This document shows positions 21,148-30,091 of a DNA stretch of 64,000 bases, piece after piece. A program made the translations under genes and the position numbers. The stretch is from JBFMCC01 sp037445635 (GTDB lineage: Bacteria > Chloroflexota > Anaerolineae > Anaerolineales > Villigracilaceae): NCBI GenBank assembly GCA_037445635.1, contig JBBIKC010000002.1, positions 124,001 through 188,000 on the forward strand, in the 5' to 3' direction. The notes under the pieces were generated by a model, which was not told the origin of the DNA, did no database searches, and worked only from the letters and a program-made list of their open reading frames with translations. How positions within the stretch are numbered: the first letter of the stretch is position 1; every line of letters starts with the position of its first letter.

Positions 21148-22302
21148 ATGATGGATAATCCTTATATAAAAGTTCTGGTAACTGCCGCGGGGGCAGTGGT
21201 CTTCATTTTGTTGTCCAGTTTCGGCGTGGGGATGGCGGCGCGTCTTATCGCAAAATCCGCTGGCGCGTCGCGCGTCCGTCAGGAAAACACCTTTTCGGGG
21301 TATTTGTTTGCGTCCCCGTGGATCGTCGGTTTTCTGATCTTTGTCATTGTCCCGCTTGGACTTTCGCTTTATTGGAGTTTCACGGATTACCGCGTCACGT
21401 CTAATGAGTCTCCGAATTGGGTCTGGTTCGACAATTATTCCCGCCTCATCTTCGAAGACGACGGCTTTCGCGCCTCGATCGTCAACACCCTGTTTCTGAC
21501 AGCCATTGGGCTGCCCCTGCAAATGGCGTTTGCGCTGTTTCTCGCGGTGCTGTTAAATCAAAATGTGCGCGGTGTGCGAATTTTCCGTATGGCGTTTTAC
21601 CTGCCCGTTATTCTCGGGTTCAATACGGCCGTCCTGCTGTGCTGGCGGCTGATGCTTAACACAGGTACCGGTATTATCAATCAATTAATTCGGGCGGTTT
21701 CGACCGCGTTTCCCCCGTTTGGTTATTTGAATCGGGCGTTCATTTATGTGGAGGAAATCGTCAGCGCGTTCTTTCTCGGTCTGAGCAATGGAAAATTCAA
21801 CCTTCTGATGAAAGTCATTGAAGCGGGTTTCCCGGCTGAAAACCGCGTCCCGCTGTGGGTGCAGAGTCCGTTGTGGTCGAAGATGTCGGTCGTCATGTTG
21901 ATGATGTGGGGCTGCGGCGCGATGATGCTGATCTTCCTGGCGGGTCTCAAGAATATTCCCCGCGAATTGCACGAGGCCGCCGAGGTGGACGGCGCAACTT
22001 CCTGGCAGCGCTTCTGGAGGATCTCCTTCCCGTTGCTCACGCCGTACATTTTCTACAACCTGGTGGTGGGATTGATCAATTCGCTGCAGATTTTCGAGCC
22101 GATCTTTGTCCTTTACCGCGACAACCAGCCATTGGTTCCATCTGCGATTTCCATGGTGTATTACCTGTGGCAGGCAAGTTTCCGTCATTTCGAGATGGGG
22201 TATGGGTCGGCCATCTCCTGGCTCATCCTCCTGCTCATTCTCGCCGTGACCGCCATCCAGTTCAAAATGCAGAATCGCTGGGTCACATACGACTTGTATT
22301 GA
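21148..22302 (+). CDS. ABC sugar transporter permease 1 (MalF type)
   Basis: 384 residues with about seven membrane helices. The family EAA loop is HEAAEVDGATSWQRFWRISF, the contact to the ATPase. It has a longer N-terminal hydrophobic segment than most family members. ATG 21148 is chosen because GAGG lies 8 bases upstream; TTG 21130 is an in-frame alternative. Paired with the MalG-type permease 9 bases downstream. Confidence 0.92.
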   Translation: MMDNPYIKVLVTAAGAVVFILLSSFGVGMAARLIAKSAGASRVRQENTFSGYLFASPWIVGFLIFVIVPLGLSLYWSFTDYRVTSNESPNWVWFDNYSRLIFEDDGFRASIVNTLFLTAIGLPLQMAFALFLAVLLNQNVRGVRIFRMAFYLPVILGFNTAVLLCWRLMLNTGTGIINQLIRAVSTAFPPFGYLNRAFIYVEEIVSAFFLGLSNGKFNLLMKVIEAGFPAENRVPLWVQSPLWSKMSVVMLMMWGCGAMMLIFLAGLKNIPRELHEAAEVDGATSWQRFWRISFPLLTPYIFYNLVVGLINSLQIFEPIFVLYRDNQPLVPSAISMVYYLWQASFRHFEMGYGSAISWLILLLILAVTAIQFKMQNRWVTYDLY

Positions 22303-22311
22303 GAGAGACGC

Positions 22312-23154
22312 ATGCGGACCGTCTGGCCGATCATCAAACGCATTATTCTATACATCTTCCTCACAGGCGCCACTGCCCTGATGAGTTTTCCATTGTTCTG
22401 GATGATCTCCTCTTCGTTGAAAACCATCGAAGAAACCAACGCCGCCGGCATCGTATGGATCCCAAAGCATCCCACGCTGACCGCCTACATCGGCATATTC
22501 CAAAACATGGATTTCCTGCGGTCCTATTTCAACACAGTGTTTTACGTTTCGCTGGCGTTGGTGGGGACATTGCTATCCATTGCCGTTGTGGCGTATGCCT
22601 TCAGCCGCATCGAATGGCCCGGACGAAACCTGGTCTTTTTCCTGATGATCTCCACCATGCTGATTCCACCCCAGGCGCTCATCGTCCCGCAGTATGTTCT
22701 TTTCAATAAACTCGGCTGGGTCGGCACGTTCAATCCGATTGTAATTCCCGGCTACTTTGCAGGCGGGGCGGCCATGATCTTCCTGCTGCGGCAGGCCATG
22801 GCGCAGATTCCAAAAGAACTGGATGAGTCCGCTTTCGTGGATGGGGCAAACCATATTCAAATCTTCTGGGAAGTGGTTATGCCGTTGGTCAAGGCGCCTC
22901 TCGCCACCGTCGCGACCTTCCTCTTTGTCGGCCTGTGGAACAGCCTGCTCGCACCGCTGATGTACCTGCAAACCGTTGACCTTTACACCCTGCCCGTCTA
23001 CGTCTCGACGCTCTACAACATCAATCTCACTGTTCAGCAATGGCCGACCATCATGACCGCTGCAGTGCTCACCACGATCCCGCTCATGGTCATCTTCTTC
23101 TTTGCCCAGCGCTTCATTCTCGAAAGCGTGGTCATCTCGGGCCTGAAAGGCTAG
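22312..23154 (+). CDS. ABC sugar transporter permease 2 (MalG type)
   Basis: 280 residues, six membrane helices, EAA loop with LDESAFVDGANHIQIFWEVV. Forms the membrane channel with permease 1 for import of the sugar bound by the lipoprotein. The start follows GAGAGAC. The hexosaminidase GTG begins two bases after its stop, so the two are translationally coupled. Confidence 0.93.
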   Translation: MRTVWPIIKRIILYIFLTGATALMSFPLFWMISSSLKTIEETNAAGIVWIPKHPTLTAYIGIFQNMDFLRSYFNTVFYVSLALVGTLLSIAVVAYAFSRIEWPGRNLVFFLMISTMLIPPQALIVPQYVLFNKLGWVGTFNPIVIPGYFAGGAAMIFLLRQAMAQIPKELDESAFVDGANHIQIFWEVVMPLVKAPLATVATFLFVGLWNSLLAPLMYLQTVDLYTLPVYVSTLYNINLTVQQWPTIMTAAVLTTIPLMVIFFFAQRFILESVVISGLKG

Positions 23155-23156
23155 GC

Positions 23157-24755
23157 GTGGACATCGAGCAGGCCATCGGGCAAAAACTCCTGCTGGCATT
23201 CGAAGGCAAAGATAGACCTTCCCCCGAAATCGTGAAGGCGCTTCGCGAATACAAAGCCAGCGGCATCACTCTCTTCCGCAGTCTTAATATTGACAATCCC
23301 TCCCAGCTCCGCGCGTTGACCGAGTCCCTGCAGCGCCTCGCGCGGGACTTTGATTTGCCTCCGTTACTGATCGCGGCCGATCAGGAGGGAGGGCAATTGA
23401 TGGCGGTGGGCGACGGCACGCCTCTGCCGGGCAACATGGCCATAGGCGCCACGGGTTCCGCCGAACTGGCGCGGCGCGCCGGCGAAGTACTTGGGCGCGA
23501 ACTCGCCGCGATGGGTGTCAATGTGGATTATGCGCCGTGTGTGGATGTGAACGTCAACCCGCAGAATCCCGTTGTGGGTGTACGCTCATTTGGCGAGAAT
23601 CCCCGCGAGGTGGCGCGGCTGGCAGCCGCGATGATCGAGGGGATTCAATCCCAGGGCGTGGCGGCCACGGCCAAACATTTTCCCGGTCACGGCGATACGG
23701 CCAGCGACTCGCATCACGGCCTGCCAATTGTGCCTCATTCCCTTGACCGATTGCATGCTGTAGAGTTTCCTCCTTTTGTATCTTCCATTGAAGCAGACGT
23801 AAAACTGATCATGACCGCGCATCTTGGCCTGCCTGCGGTTGACGGCCCCGATGCACCGCCCGCCACGCTTTCCGAAAATATTCTGAAAGGCATACTTCGC
23901 CGTGAATTGGGATTTAAGGGCGTTATTGTCACCGATGCGCTGGATATGCACGCCATTCGTCAAGGTGAAGCACTGGGCGAAGATGCTGTTCGCGCGGCCG
24001 CGGCAGGTGCGGACTTGTTGCTGGTCACCTCTGACCCAATTGACCAGGCGCGCGTGCACTCCGCGCTCTTGCGGGCCGCCCAAAACGGTGCGTTGAATCA
24101 ATCGGAATTATTTGCCTCGGCGCAAAGGATTCTTGATTTGAAATCCTGGCTTGCGCATCAGCCTCCTGCGCCCGACTTGAGCGCGATTCGCTGCGCGGCT
24201 CATATGCAAGTGGCGGATGAGATTGCGGAAAAATCCATAACACTGGTTCGAGATCGTGCCGGTTTGCTGCCTTTGCGGTTAACTTCCGATCAACGAATCG
24301 CGGTCATCCTGCCAAAGCCGCTTGATTTGACTCCAGCGGATACATCCTCTTACGTGACGCCGAAATTGGCTGAGGCTTTTCGTCAATATCATCCTCGCGT
24401 GGATGAGTTCGTCATCCCTTACGCGCCTCAGGATTCGGAGATGGCCAGTCTCTTACAAACGACGGGCGACTATGATTTAATTGTCGTGGGCACATTGAAC
24501 GCGTTTAATCAGGAGCGCCAGTCCATTTTAGTGCGTGAGCTCCTCAAATCTGGAATCCCGACCATAATCGCGGCCCTGCGCATCCCATACGACCTGATGG
24601 CATTCCCCGAAGCGCCGACCTATTTGTGCACGTACAGCCTGCTGGAACCGTCCATGCGCGCGCTGGCGAAAACGGTGTTCGGTCGCGGGGAGGCAAAAGG
24701 CCGTTTGCCGGTGGCAATTCCCGGTCTGGCCGAGGCGGGGTTTCGTCTCTCGTAG
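23157..24755 (+). CDS. Glycoside hydrolase family 3 beta-N-acetylhexosaminidase (NagZ-like)
   Basis: 532 residues. N-terminal GH3 barrel with the NagZ signature KHFPGHGDTASDSHHGLP (catalytic Asp-His dyad in DSHH) and the nucleophile Asp in VIVTDALDM. A C-terminal domain of about 170 residues makes it longer than Gram-negative NagZ and more like Gram-positive two-domain forms. No signal peptide, so it acts in the cytoplasm on imported GlcNAc-containing oligosaccharides or muropeptides. The GTG start at 23157 follows AAAGG; the frame upstream is open but overlaps the permease. Confidence 0.93.
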   Translation: MDIEQAIGQKLLLAFEGKDRPSPEIVKALREYKASGITLFRSLNIDNPSQLRALTESLQRLARDFDLPPLLIAADQEGGQLMAVGDGTPLPGNMAIGATGSAELARRAGEVLGRELAAMGVNVDYAPCVDVNVNPQNPVVGVRSFGENPREVARLAAAMIEGIQSQGVAATAKHFPGHGDTASDSHHGLPIVPHSLDRLHAVEFPPFVSSIEADVKLIMTAHLGLPAVDGPDAPPATLSENILKGILRRELGFKGVIVTDALDMHAIRQGEALGEDAVRAAAAGADLLLVTSDPIDQARVHSALLRAAQNGALNQSELFASAQRILDLKSWLAHQPPAPDLSAIRCAAHMQVADEIAEKSITLVRDRAGLLPLRLTSDQRIAVILPKPLDLTPADTSSYVTPKLAEAFRQYHPRVDEFVIPYAPQDSEMASLLQTTGDYDLIVVGTLNAFNQERQSILVRELLKSGIPTIIAALRIPYDLMAFPEAPTYLCTYSLLEPSMRALAKTVFGRGEAKGRLPVAIPGLAEAGFRLS

Positions 24756-24761
24756 GTGAGC

Positions 24762-25799
24762 ATGTCTCTTTATTCCGAAATCCTGGAACAGCCAGAAAGA
24801 ATCCAGTCGTTGTTTTCCTCGCAAAGAACGACGGTCGAAAGAATCGCCGCCGCGATTCGCGCACGCGGGGTCTCTTATGTTTTCCTGGCGGCGCGCGGCA
24901 CATCGGATAATGCCGGGCGTTACGCCAATTATCTATGGGGCGCGCGCAACGGGCTGCCTCTGGCGCTGGCGACGCCGTCCCTATTCACATATTACCGCCG
25001 CCCGCCGCGCTTGAAGGGCGCGCTCGTGGTGGGCGTTTCGCAATCAGGGCAGTCGCCCGATATTGTGAGTGTTCTGGATGAGGGCAGGCGGCAGGGATGC
25101 GCGACGCTGGCGATCACGAACGAACCGGCTTCGCCGCTGGCGGATGCGGCCGATTTCATCATTGATATTCAAGCGGGCGCGGAGGAGGCGGTCGCGGCGA
25201 CGAAGACGTACACGTCGGAGTTGATGGCGGTTGCGATGCTCTCTGCCGCGTTGAATGGCGGCCGCGCGGAATGGAAGGAGTTGAGTCAAGTTGCAAAGTG
25301 GATGAGGCACACGCTGAAACAGGATGCATTCGTCTCACAGGCCGCGCAGAGATACCGCTACATGCGTCAATGCGTAGTGCTCGGACGAGGTTATAACTAT
25401 GCAACTGCATTCGAGTGGGCGCTCAAATTGAAAGAACTCACTTATGTGGAGGCCGAGCCTTATTCGTCGGCGGATTTTCAACATGGCCCGATTGCCATGG
25501 TGGAGCGCGGTTTTCCCATCATGGTCGTTGCCCCGCGCGGCAAGGTGTTCGATTCCCTGCTGGAGGTGTTGGGACACTTGCGAAAGGATTTCTTTGCGGA
25601 GCTGCTGGTCATTTCGAATGCGAAGAAGGCGTTGTCGTTGGCGCAGGTCCCATTCACGATTCCAGAAGATGTCCCTGAATGGTTGACGCCGCTTGTGAGC
25701 ATCCTGCCCGCGCAGTTGTTTGCTTATCATCTCACACTGGTAAAAGGATATGATCCCGATCAGCCGCGCATGATTCATAAAGTAACTGAGACAAAGTAG
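24762..25799 (+). CDS. SIS-domain sugar isomerase/deaminase (AgaS/GlmS-like)
   Basis: 345 residues with two SIS domains (VFLAARGTSDNAGRYANYLW; VVLGRGYNYATAFEWALKLK) and the amino-sugar signature KELTYVEAEPYSSADFQHGP. Resembles the isomerase half of GlmS and the SIS-type glucosamine-6-phosphate deaminases. It would convert the deacetylated amino-sugar phosphate to fructose-6-phosphate plus ammonia, the last step of the operon pathway. An in-frame GTG at 24756, directly after the hexosaminidase stop, is an alternative start. Confidence 0.9.
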   Translation: MSLYSEILEQPERIQSLFSSQRTTVERIAAAIRARGVSYVFLAARGTSDNAGRYANYLWGARNGLPLALATPSLFTYYRRPPRLKGALVVGVSQSGQSPDIVSVLDEGRRQGCATLAITNEPASPLADAADFIIDIQAGAEEAVAATKTYTSELMAVAMLSAALNGGRAEWKELSQVAKWMRHTLKQDAFVSQAAQRYRYMRQCVVLGRGYNYATAFEWALKLKELTYVEAEPYSSADFQHGPIAMVERGFPIMVVAPRGKVFDSLLEVLGHLRKDFFAELLVISNAKKALSLAQVPFTIPEDVPEWLTPLVSILPAQLFAYHLTLVKGYDPDQPRMIHKVTETK

Positions 25800-25811
25800 A
25801 ATCATTTAACG

Positions 25812-25845
25812 CAACAAGAGCCGCGGCCTCGCGCGGCTCTTGTTG
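25812..25845 (+). terminator. Hairpin at the end of the amino-sugar operon
   Basis: Perfect 14-bp stem CAACAAGAGCCGCG / CGCGGCTCTTGTTG with 6-base loop, 12 bases after the stop codon. The T-run is weak, so its strength is uncertain. The remaining spacer to 26071 is AT-rich and holds a promoter. Confidence 0.65.
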
Positions 25846-26035
25846 ATTCTAAAGAGTTGGTTTCGATTGATTACACGAGTCGCATAACGCTGCGCGATTC
25901 AAATCGCGAGAATGCGAAATATTAATCAACAAGTTTCGATTTTGTTGTTGATCATTGACGCTGAATCATAAATCCGTCAATGTATGCAACATATTCTTGC
26001 ACAAAAATTTTAAGGTAATTGATAGGTAATAAACA

Positions 26036-26063
26036 TTGCATTTGTATTGATTCGTGGAATAAT
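26036..26063 (+). promoter_or_regulatory. Promoter TTGCAT-16-AATAAT with extended -10
   Basis: -35 TTGCAT (26036-26041), TGG then AATAAT (26058-26063). The -10 ends 8 bases before ATG 26072, and no Shine-Dalgarno is present, so the mRNA is probably leaderless. Confidence 0.6.
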
Positions 26064-26071
26064 CATAAACA

Positions 26072-27085
26072 ATGAATTCAAAAAATAAACTACGCGTTTG
26101 TATTCTTTACGACGAAACCTTCGAATATTTCGATCCCGACAAATTCCTGCATGGTTATGAGTGGGAAATCGTAAACACACAACGCCCTGCATTGAAATTT
26201 ATTCGCGACCTCGATGCGCGCGGACATTTCGATGTCTATTTCAATCTGTGCGATGGCGGCATGGACGAGGATCGTCCGGGCATTGATGTCATCCAGGCGC
26301 TCGAAGTGTTGAATCTGCCGTTCACGGGCGCGGATTCGCGCTTCTACAATCCAACGCGCGAGGAGATGCAGGCCGAGGCGGAAGCGCAAGGCATCGGCTT
26401 TGCAAAAGGATTCCACGCCGTGCCCGGGCGCGATGTTGTGAAGCAGGCCTCGAAACTGCAATACCCGTTGATGGTCAAACATCCGAACAGTTATGGCAGC
26501 GTCGGCATGACGCGCGAGTCGCGTGTGGAAACACCCGATCAATTACGCAAGCAGGTGGGATTGATGTTCGAAAAATACGGAAGCGCGCGTGTAGAGGAAT
26601 TTATCGATGGCCGCGAGTTCACCGTGTTGATCACCGATAACCCCGATGATTTTTCCAATCCATTTGCATATCCGCCGGGCGAGCTGCATTTTCCGAACGG
26701 CGCAACGTTCCTCGATTCGCATGTCAAGTGGCATGAGACGGTTCAGATTCTCCCGCTCCCCGAATCGGAATCCGAGTTGGCAAATCGGTTGCAGGATATG
26801 TGCCGCGCCATGTTCATTGGGTTGGGCGGAGTCGGCTATGGTCGCTGTGACGTGCGCATGCGCGAGGATGGCAGTCTTTACATCCTTGAGATCAACGCAA
26901 ACTGCGCCATTCTTTATGACCCTGAAGAGATCGGCCCGGCAGACGCGGTCATGGATTTCGACCCCGACGGGCACGATGGCTTCATTGACCGCATCTTCCG
27001 CGCCGCGATTGCCCGTCATCAGGTTCGTCAGTTGGACTTGCGCCCGGCGCGTGCCCGGGCGCGCGTGCCCGTACCGCGAAAATGA
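26072..27085 (+). CDS. D-alanine--D-alanine ligase-like ATP-grasp protein
   Basis: 337 residues. ATP-grasp order: N-terminal domain (YFNLCDGGMDEDRPG), ATP-binding YPLMVKHPNSYGSVGM and EEFIDGREFTVLI, metal-binding C-terminal part GYGRCDVRMREDGSLYILEINANC. The LEINANC end matches Ddl-type ligases, but it lies away from other cell-wall genes and differs at the N terminus, so it may join other amino acids. The start seems leaderless. A strong terminator follows directly. Confidence 0.88.
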   Translation: MNSKNKLRVCILYDETFEYFDPDKFLHGYEWEIVNTQRPALKFIRDLDARGHFDVYFNLCDGGMDEDRPGIDVIQALEVLNLPFTGADSRFYNPTREEMQAEAEAQGIGFAKGFHAVPGRDVVKQASKLQYPLMVKHPNSYGSVGMTRESRVETPDQLRKQVGLMFEKYGSARVEEFIDGREFTVLITDNPDDFSNPFAYPPGELHFPNGATFLDSHVKWHETVQILPLPESESELANRLQDMCRAMFIGLGGVGYGRCDVRMREDGSLYILEINANCAILYDPEEIGPADAVMDFDPDGHDGFIDRIFRAAIARHQVRQLDLRPARARARVPVPRK

Positions 27086-27089
27086 TTTC

Positions 27090-27120
27090 AGGCGGACGCC
27101 CAGCGTCCGCCTGATTTTTT
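27090..27120 (+). terminator. Rho-independent terminator
   Basis: Perfect 10-bp stem AGGCGGACGC / GCGTCCGCCT with loop CCA, followed by TGATTTTTT, five bases after the ligase stop. Confidence 0.92.
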
Positions 27121-27139
27121 ATCACCGAGCCGCGAAATC

Positions 27140-27892
27140 TCACGCTGACCGGCTGTGGGCGGCTTCCAGCGCGAGTCTATCCTTCCCGTCCTTGTATGCT
27201 TTTGCAATTGCAGCGTACATGACCAGGGTCGTGTACATGGTAATCCCCGGCAGGATCAACGGCAGGAGACAGATCAGGATGATGGTGATGATTGCAATTT
27301 GCATGACGACGGTCAGCGCCATGCTCACGGCGTACGAGATCGCGAATGCAACCAAAAAACCTCCCCAATTTTTACGGAAGACGTCCCACCATTCGCGAAA
27401 GCGGAAGGCTGCCGCGAATTCCGCAGTCTGAACGACATGGGTCTCGGCCGCAAAGGTTATGAGACCGAGCGCGAAGGATAGGGGAACGATGAACATGAAC
27501 GCACCCGCGACGGCCAGTGGTATGAGCGCCAGAAACGCGTCTGCATCGGATGAACTTACCGCCTCCATCCAAAAGGGCATGGTAAACGTCACAGCCATGA
27601 TTGGCATCAGGAAGAGCAGGAGCGGCGCCATGTAGATAAGCCGTACGCCGAACATGCGAATCCCATCCTGGAGAAATTCCTCCCAGCGGTCCCAGGCCGT
27701 CATGCGCGGTGGTTCGCCGTTCAACACCTGACGCATGATGCGCGCCGTGTAACCGCTCGCCAGCACAAGCGGCACCACAGGAACGATCGAGCCTGCCAGA
27801 TAAATCAGCGCACCGATGAGGAATTGTTTGCGCGCTTCGCCGTCTCGTACGGGAAACAGAAACAGTTGATTCAGATCAAAGCCCAGCAGCAT
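27140..27892 (-). CDS. DUF4013-type membrane protein
   Basis: 250 residues with about five to six membrane helices, from FLIGALIYLAGSIVPVVPLV to LPLILPGITMYTTLVMYAAI, and a conserved WWDVFRKNWGGF loop, in the style of DUF4013. ATG 27892 is preceded by GGAGGGACTCT; the frame remains open upstream into the next gene but that part is not coding. It probably forms an operon with the hemolysin III gene 20 bases upstream. Function unknown. Confidence 0.85.
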   Translation of the reverse strand: MLLGFDLNQLFLFPVRDGEARKQFLIGALIYLAGSIVPVVPLVLASGYTARIMRQVLNGEPPRMTAWDRWEEFLQDGIRMFGVRLIYMAPLLLFLMPIMAVTFTMPFWMEAVSSSDADAFLALIPLAVAGAFMFIVPLSFALGLITFAAETHVVQTAEFAAAFRFREWWDVFRKNWGGFLVAFAISYAVSMALTVVMQIAIITIILICLLPLILPGITMYTTLVMYAAIAKAYKDGKDRLALEAAHSRSA

Positions 27893-27912
27893 AGAGTCCC
27901 TCCACCGAAAAT

Positions 27913-28551
27913 TCAGATGGCCACTCCCATCACTGCCACAAAGTGCGCGGCCGCGGCCAGCATCACAAAGATATGCCAGACTTCGTGGAAGCCGAACACG
28001 CCGGGCACAAAGTTGAAAATCTTTGTGACATACACGATCGCGCCGAGTGTGTAGATCACGCCGCCGGCGATCAGCCATGTAATCACCCAGGCGGGCAGGA
28101 CGGCGAGCATCTCGCCGACCGCCGCAACGCATAGCCAGCCCATCACGACGTAAATGCCTGCGTTCAACCATCGCGGCGATTTGATGTAAAAGATTTTCAC
28201 AACGATCCCGATGGCCGCCAGCGACCAGATGATGCTTAACATGCCCCATTGCCAGAAACCGCTGAAGGCGTTTACGCAAAACGGCGTATATGTCCCGGCA
28301 ATGAACAGGTAGATGGCCGAGTGGTCCACTTTGCGGAGGATCTCAAGTACTTTATCTTTGGCGCGCACCATGTGGTACGTGGCACTTGCCGAGAACATGG
28401 CAATCAGGCTCAGGCCGTAAATCACAAGCGAAACGATCTTGGCGGGCGTGCTCCAGCCGACGACGAGCAGGGCGATCAGCCCTGCCAGCGCCAGAATCGC
28501 TCCGCCCCAATGTGTGAGACTGTTAACAGGCTCGCGTAATTTTTTCAACAT
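27913..28551 (-). CDS. Hemolysin III family (PAQR/YqfA) membrane protein
   Basis: 212 residues with seven membrane helices. Family motifs: REPVNSLTHWGGAILA, FSASATYHM with the conserved Ser and His, DHSAIYLFIAGTYTPFCV, and the C-terminal FGFHEVWHIFVMLAAAAHF with the metal His residues. Bacterial members affect membrane lipid homeostasis; the hemolysin name is historical. The start at 28551 follows AAGGAAGG. Confidence 0.93.
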   Translation of the reverse strand: MLKKLREPVNSLTHWGGAILALAGLIALLVVGWSTPAKIVSLVIYGLSLIAMFSASATYHMVRAKDKVLEILRKVDHSAIYLFIAGTYTPFCVNAFSGFWQWGMLSIIWSLAAIGIVVKIFYIKSPRWLNAGIYVVMGWLCVAAVGEMLAVLPAWVITWLIAGGVIYTLGAIVYVTKIFNFVPGVFGFHEVWHIFVMLAAAAHFVAVMGVAI

Positions 28552-28563
28552 ACCATACCTTCC

Positions 28564-29193
28564 TTATCTCTCTGCAACGATCACCAATAAGATACTTGAT
28601 TTTACTTCAATCGCTTCCGTTTTGCCGGAAAAACCTGCTTCGAAGACAGGTTCACTGATTTTCTTTTTGACGATTTCCACAGCCTCGGAGGGGCTCTCGC
28701 CAGTGACGCGGTACAGCCAGCTCAGGAATCGGTTCTTCGGCCACGCCACCGGCAGGACGATGAACCTGCCTCCGTTATGCAGGACGCGTTTCGCCTCTGA
28801 AAGCGTACGCGCATCGAAGATATACTCCGCGGGAAAAGTTGAGACGATCGTGTCGAACGTTTCCGCGGGGAACGGCAGGGACTGGGCCAGCCCGCGTGTC
28901 AGGTTGATCTGTTCGCGGCCTGCGCGTCTCAGCCGGCGCGCCGCGAGGCGACTCATCTGCGGCGATTCGTCCACTCCAACGGCGAACAGGCCGAGCTCCA
29001 GGAGGCGGCGCTGTAAATGCCCGGGGCCGTGACCCAGTTCGAGCACGCGCGTCCCTGCGATCAACGGGACGACGGTCGTGATCCATTCATTCCAGTGGCC
29101 CAGGGATACGACCGCCGCGACGAAGTCGTAAGCCCAGGCAAATGGATGGTAAAGCCAATGATAGAAGACGCGCAGAAGGCGCGGGATTGCCAT
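28564..29193 (-). CDS. Class I SAM-dependent methyltransferase (UbiE-like)
   Basis: 209 residues. SAM motif I VLELGHGPGHLQ, then GVDESPQMSRLAARR and the post-I region FDTIVSTFPAEYIF, LHNGGRFIVLP. The N terminus has aromatic-rich YHWLYHPFAWAYDFVA. Substrate unknown. ATG 29193 was preferred to TTG 29202; neither has a Shine-Dalgarno. A strong terminator hairpin ends 6 bases upstream of the ATG, which would leave no room for a normal promoter or leader. Confidence 0.88.
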   Translation of the reverse strand: MAIPRLLRVFYHWLYHPFAWAYDFVAAVVSLGHWNEWITTVVPLIAGTRVLELGHGPGHLQRRLLELGLFAVGVDESPQMSRLAARRLRRAGREQINLTRGLAQSLPFPAETFDTIVSTFPAEYIFDARTLSEAKRVLHNGGRFIVLPVAWPKNRFLSWLYRVTGESPSEAVEIVKKKISEPVFEAGFSGKTEAIEVKSSILLVIVAER

Positions 29194-29199
29194 AATAAA

Positions 29200-29228
29200 C
29201 AAGGGTTTGACCGTCGGTCAAACCCTTG
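29200..29228 (-). terminator. Terminator after the YtxH gene
   Basis: Perfect 13-bp stem CAAGGGTTTGACC / GGTCAAACCCTTG with loop GTC, then TTTATT on the minus strand, 18 bases after the YtxH stop. It abuts the methyltransferase start. Confidence 0.85.
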
Positions 29229-29245
29229 CCGTCGAGCGGAGCCGA

Positions 29246-29560
29246 TCAGCCGGAAGAGGCTTCCCCGCCAGCCTTGCGCGGTTTACGCACGGCTTCCACC
29301 ACTTCTTTGCCGCGGGCGCGCAATTCCTTGGCGAGTTCGTCGGCGCGGGCGCGGGCTTCGGCCGCGGCGGCTTCGGCACGGGCGATGGCCGCCTCGGCGG
29401 ATGTGGCGGCTTTATCGCGCAATTCGATGCTCTTGTCCTTGATCAGGGCGCGGGTCTCTTCGCCCGACTGCGGCGCGAAGAGCAGGGATACAACGGCGCC
29501 GGTCAGCCCGCCAACAATGAAGCCGACCAGGAATGCTCCGAATTCATCGCGATCAGACAT
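29246..29560 (-). CDS. YtxH-domain protein
   Basis: 104 residues. N-terminal glycine-zipper membrane helix FLVGFIVGGLTGAVVSLLFAP with the YtxH signature FAPQSGEETR, then a long Ala/Arg/Glu helix (AEAAIARAEAAAAEARARAD), probably a coiled coil, and a Lys/Arg/Gly tail. YtxH proteins are often stress-linked and of unknown mechanism. It follows the membrane protein at 29585-30052 by 24 bases, so the two are probably co-transcribed; a perfect terminator follows. Confidence 0.9.
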   Translation of the reverse strand: MSDRDEFGAFLVGFIVGGLTGAVVSLLFAPQSGEETRALIKDKSIELRDKAATSAEAAIARAEAAAAEARARADELAKELRARGKEVVEAVRKPRKAGGEASSG

Positions 29561-29584
29561 GGTATCTTCTCCTTTTGGTGATGG

Positions 29585-30052
29585 TTATTTTCGTTTGAGT
29601 CCCATCAATTCTAACACACGTTGCAATCCGGCCAGGTAACTGTTGAGTTTGATGACCGGCTGGACGACATTTTCGCCCAGGAATTCGGCCGTGCCGCGCA
29701 GTGTATTGACCGTCTCGCTGGTTGCGTGCAGGATCGGCCGCACTTCGTTCTGCATCAAGTTGATCAGGCTGGCGACCTGCACGATGAGCACGATCAGCGC
29801 CGCGCCGATCAGCAGGGATTCGAGCGCCATGAAAATGAGGAAGATGTCGCGGATGCGGCCCACCTGTTCGGCCGGCGTTTCGGGCCGGACGAGGAAATAG
29901 ATGGCTGTAACGATGGCCGCGAGAAGCAGGATGAGTAGAATCGCGCCGACGATGACGATCTGTCTCTGCTGGCGCTGGGCCTCACGCTGGGCAGCCAGTT
30001 GCTCGGGTGTCAATTGCGGTTGAGGAGTTGGTTCGGGAGTGGGCGTTGCCAT
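29585..30052 (-). CDS. Membrane protein with DUF948-like central part
   Basis: 155 residues: a Pro/Thr/Gln-rich start (TPTPEPTPQPQLTPEQLAAQ), a helix IVIVGAILLILLLAAIVTAI, a second helix (IFLIFMALESLLIGAALIVL) and a helical tail with QNEVRPILHATSETVNTLRG that resembles DUF948 proteins. Pairs of such proteins with YtxH are common. The N-terminal arm may face the cytoplasm as a flexible extension. Function unknown. Confidence 0.75.
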   Translation of the reverse strand: MATPTPEPTPQPQLTPEQLAAQREAQRQQRQIVIVGAILLILLLAAIVTAIYFLVRPETPAEQVGRIRDIFLIFMALESLLIGAALIVLIVQVASLINLMQNEVRPILHATSETVNTLRGTAEFLGENVVQPVIKLNSYLAGLQRVLELMGLKRK

Positions 30053-30091
30053 GAAAGTATTATAGCATCATAACCGAGGATGGTCTCTGTA

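Noticed and set aside
27893..28279. Upstream extension of the DUF4013 gene
   Set aside because: Overlaps the hemolysin III gene in another frame; the ribosome binding site GGAGGG supports 27892.
29501..29580. tRNA or riboswitch-like structure upstream of YtxH
   Set aside because: Only generic GC-rich pairing; no conserved RNA core could be matched.
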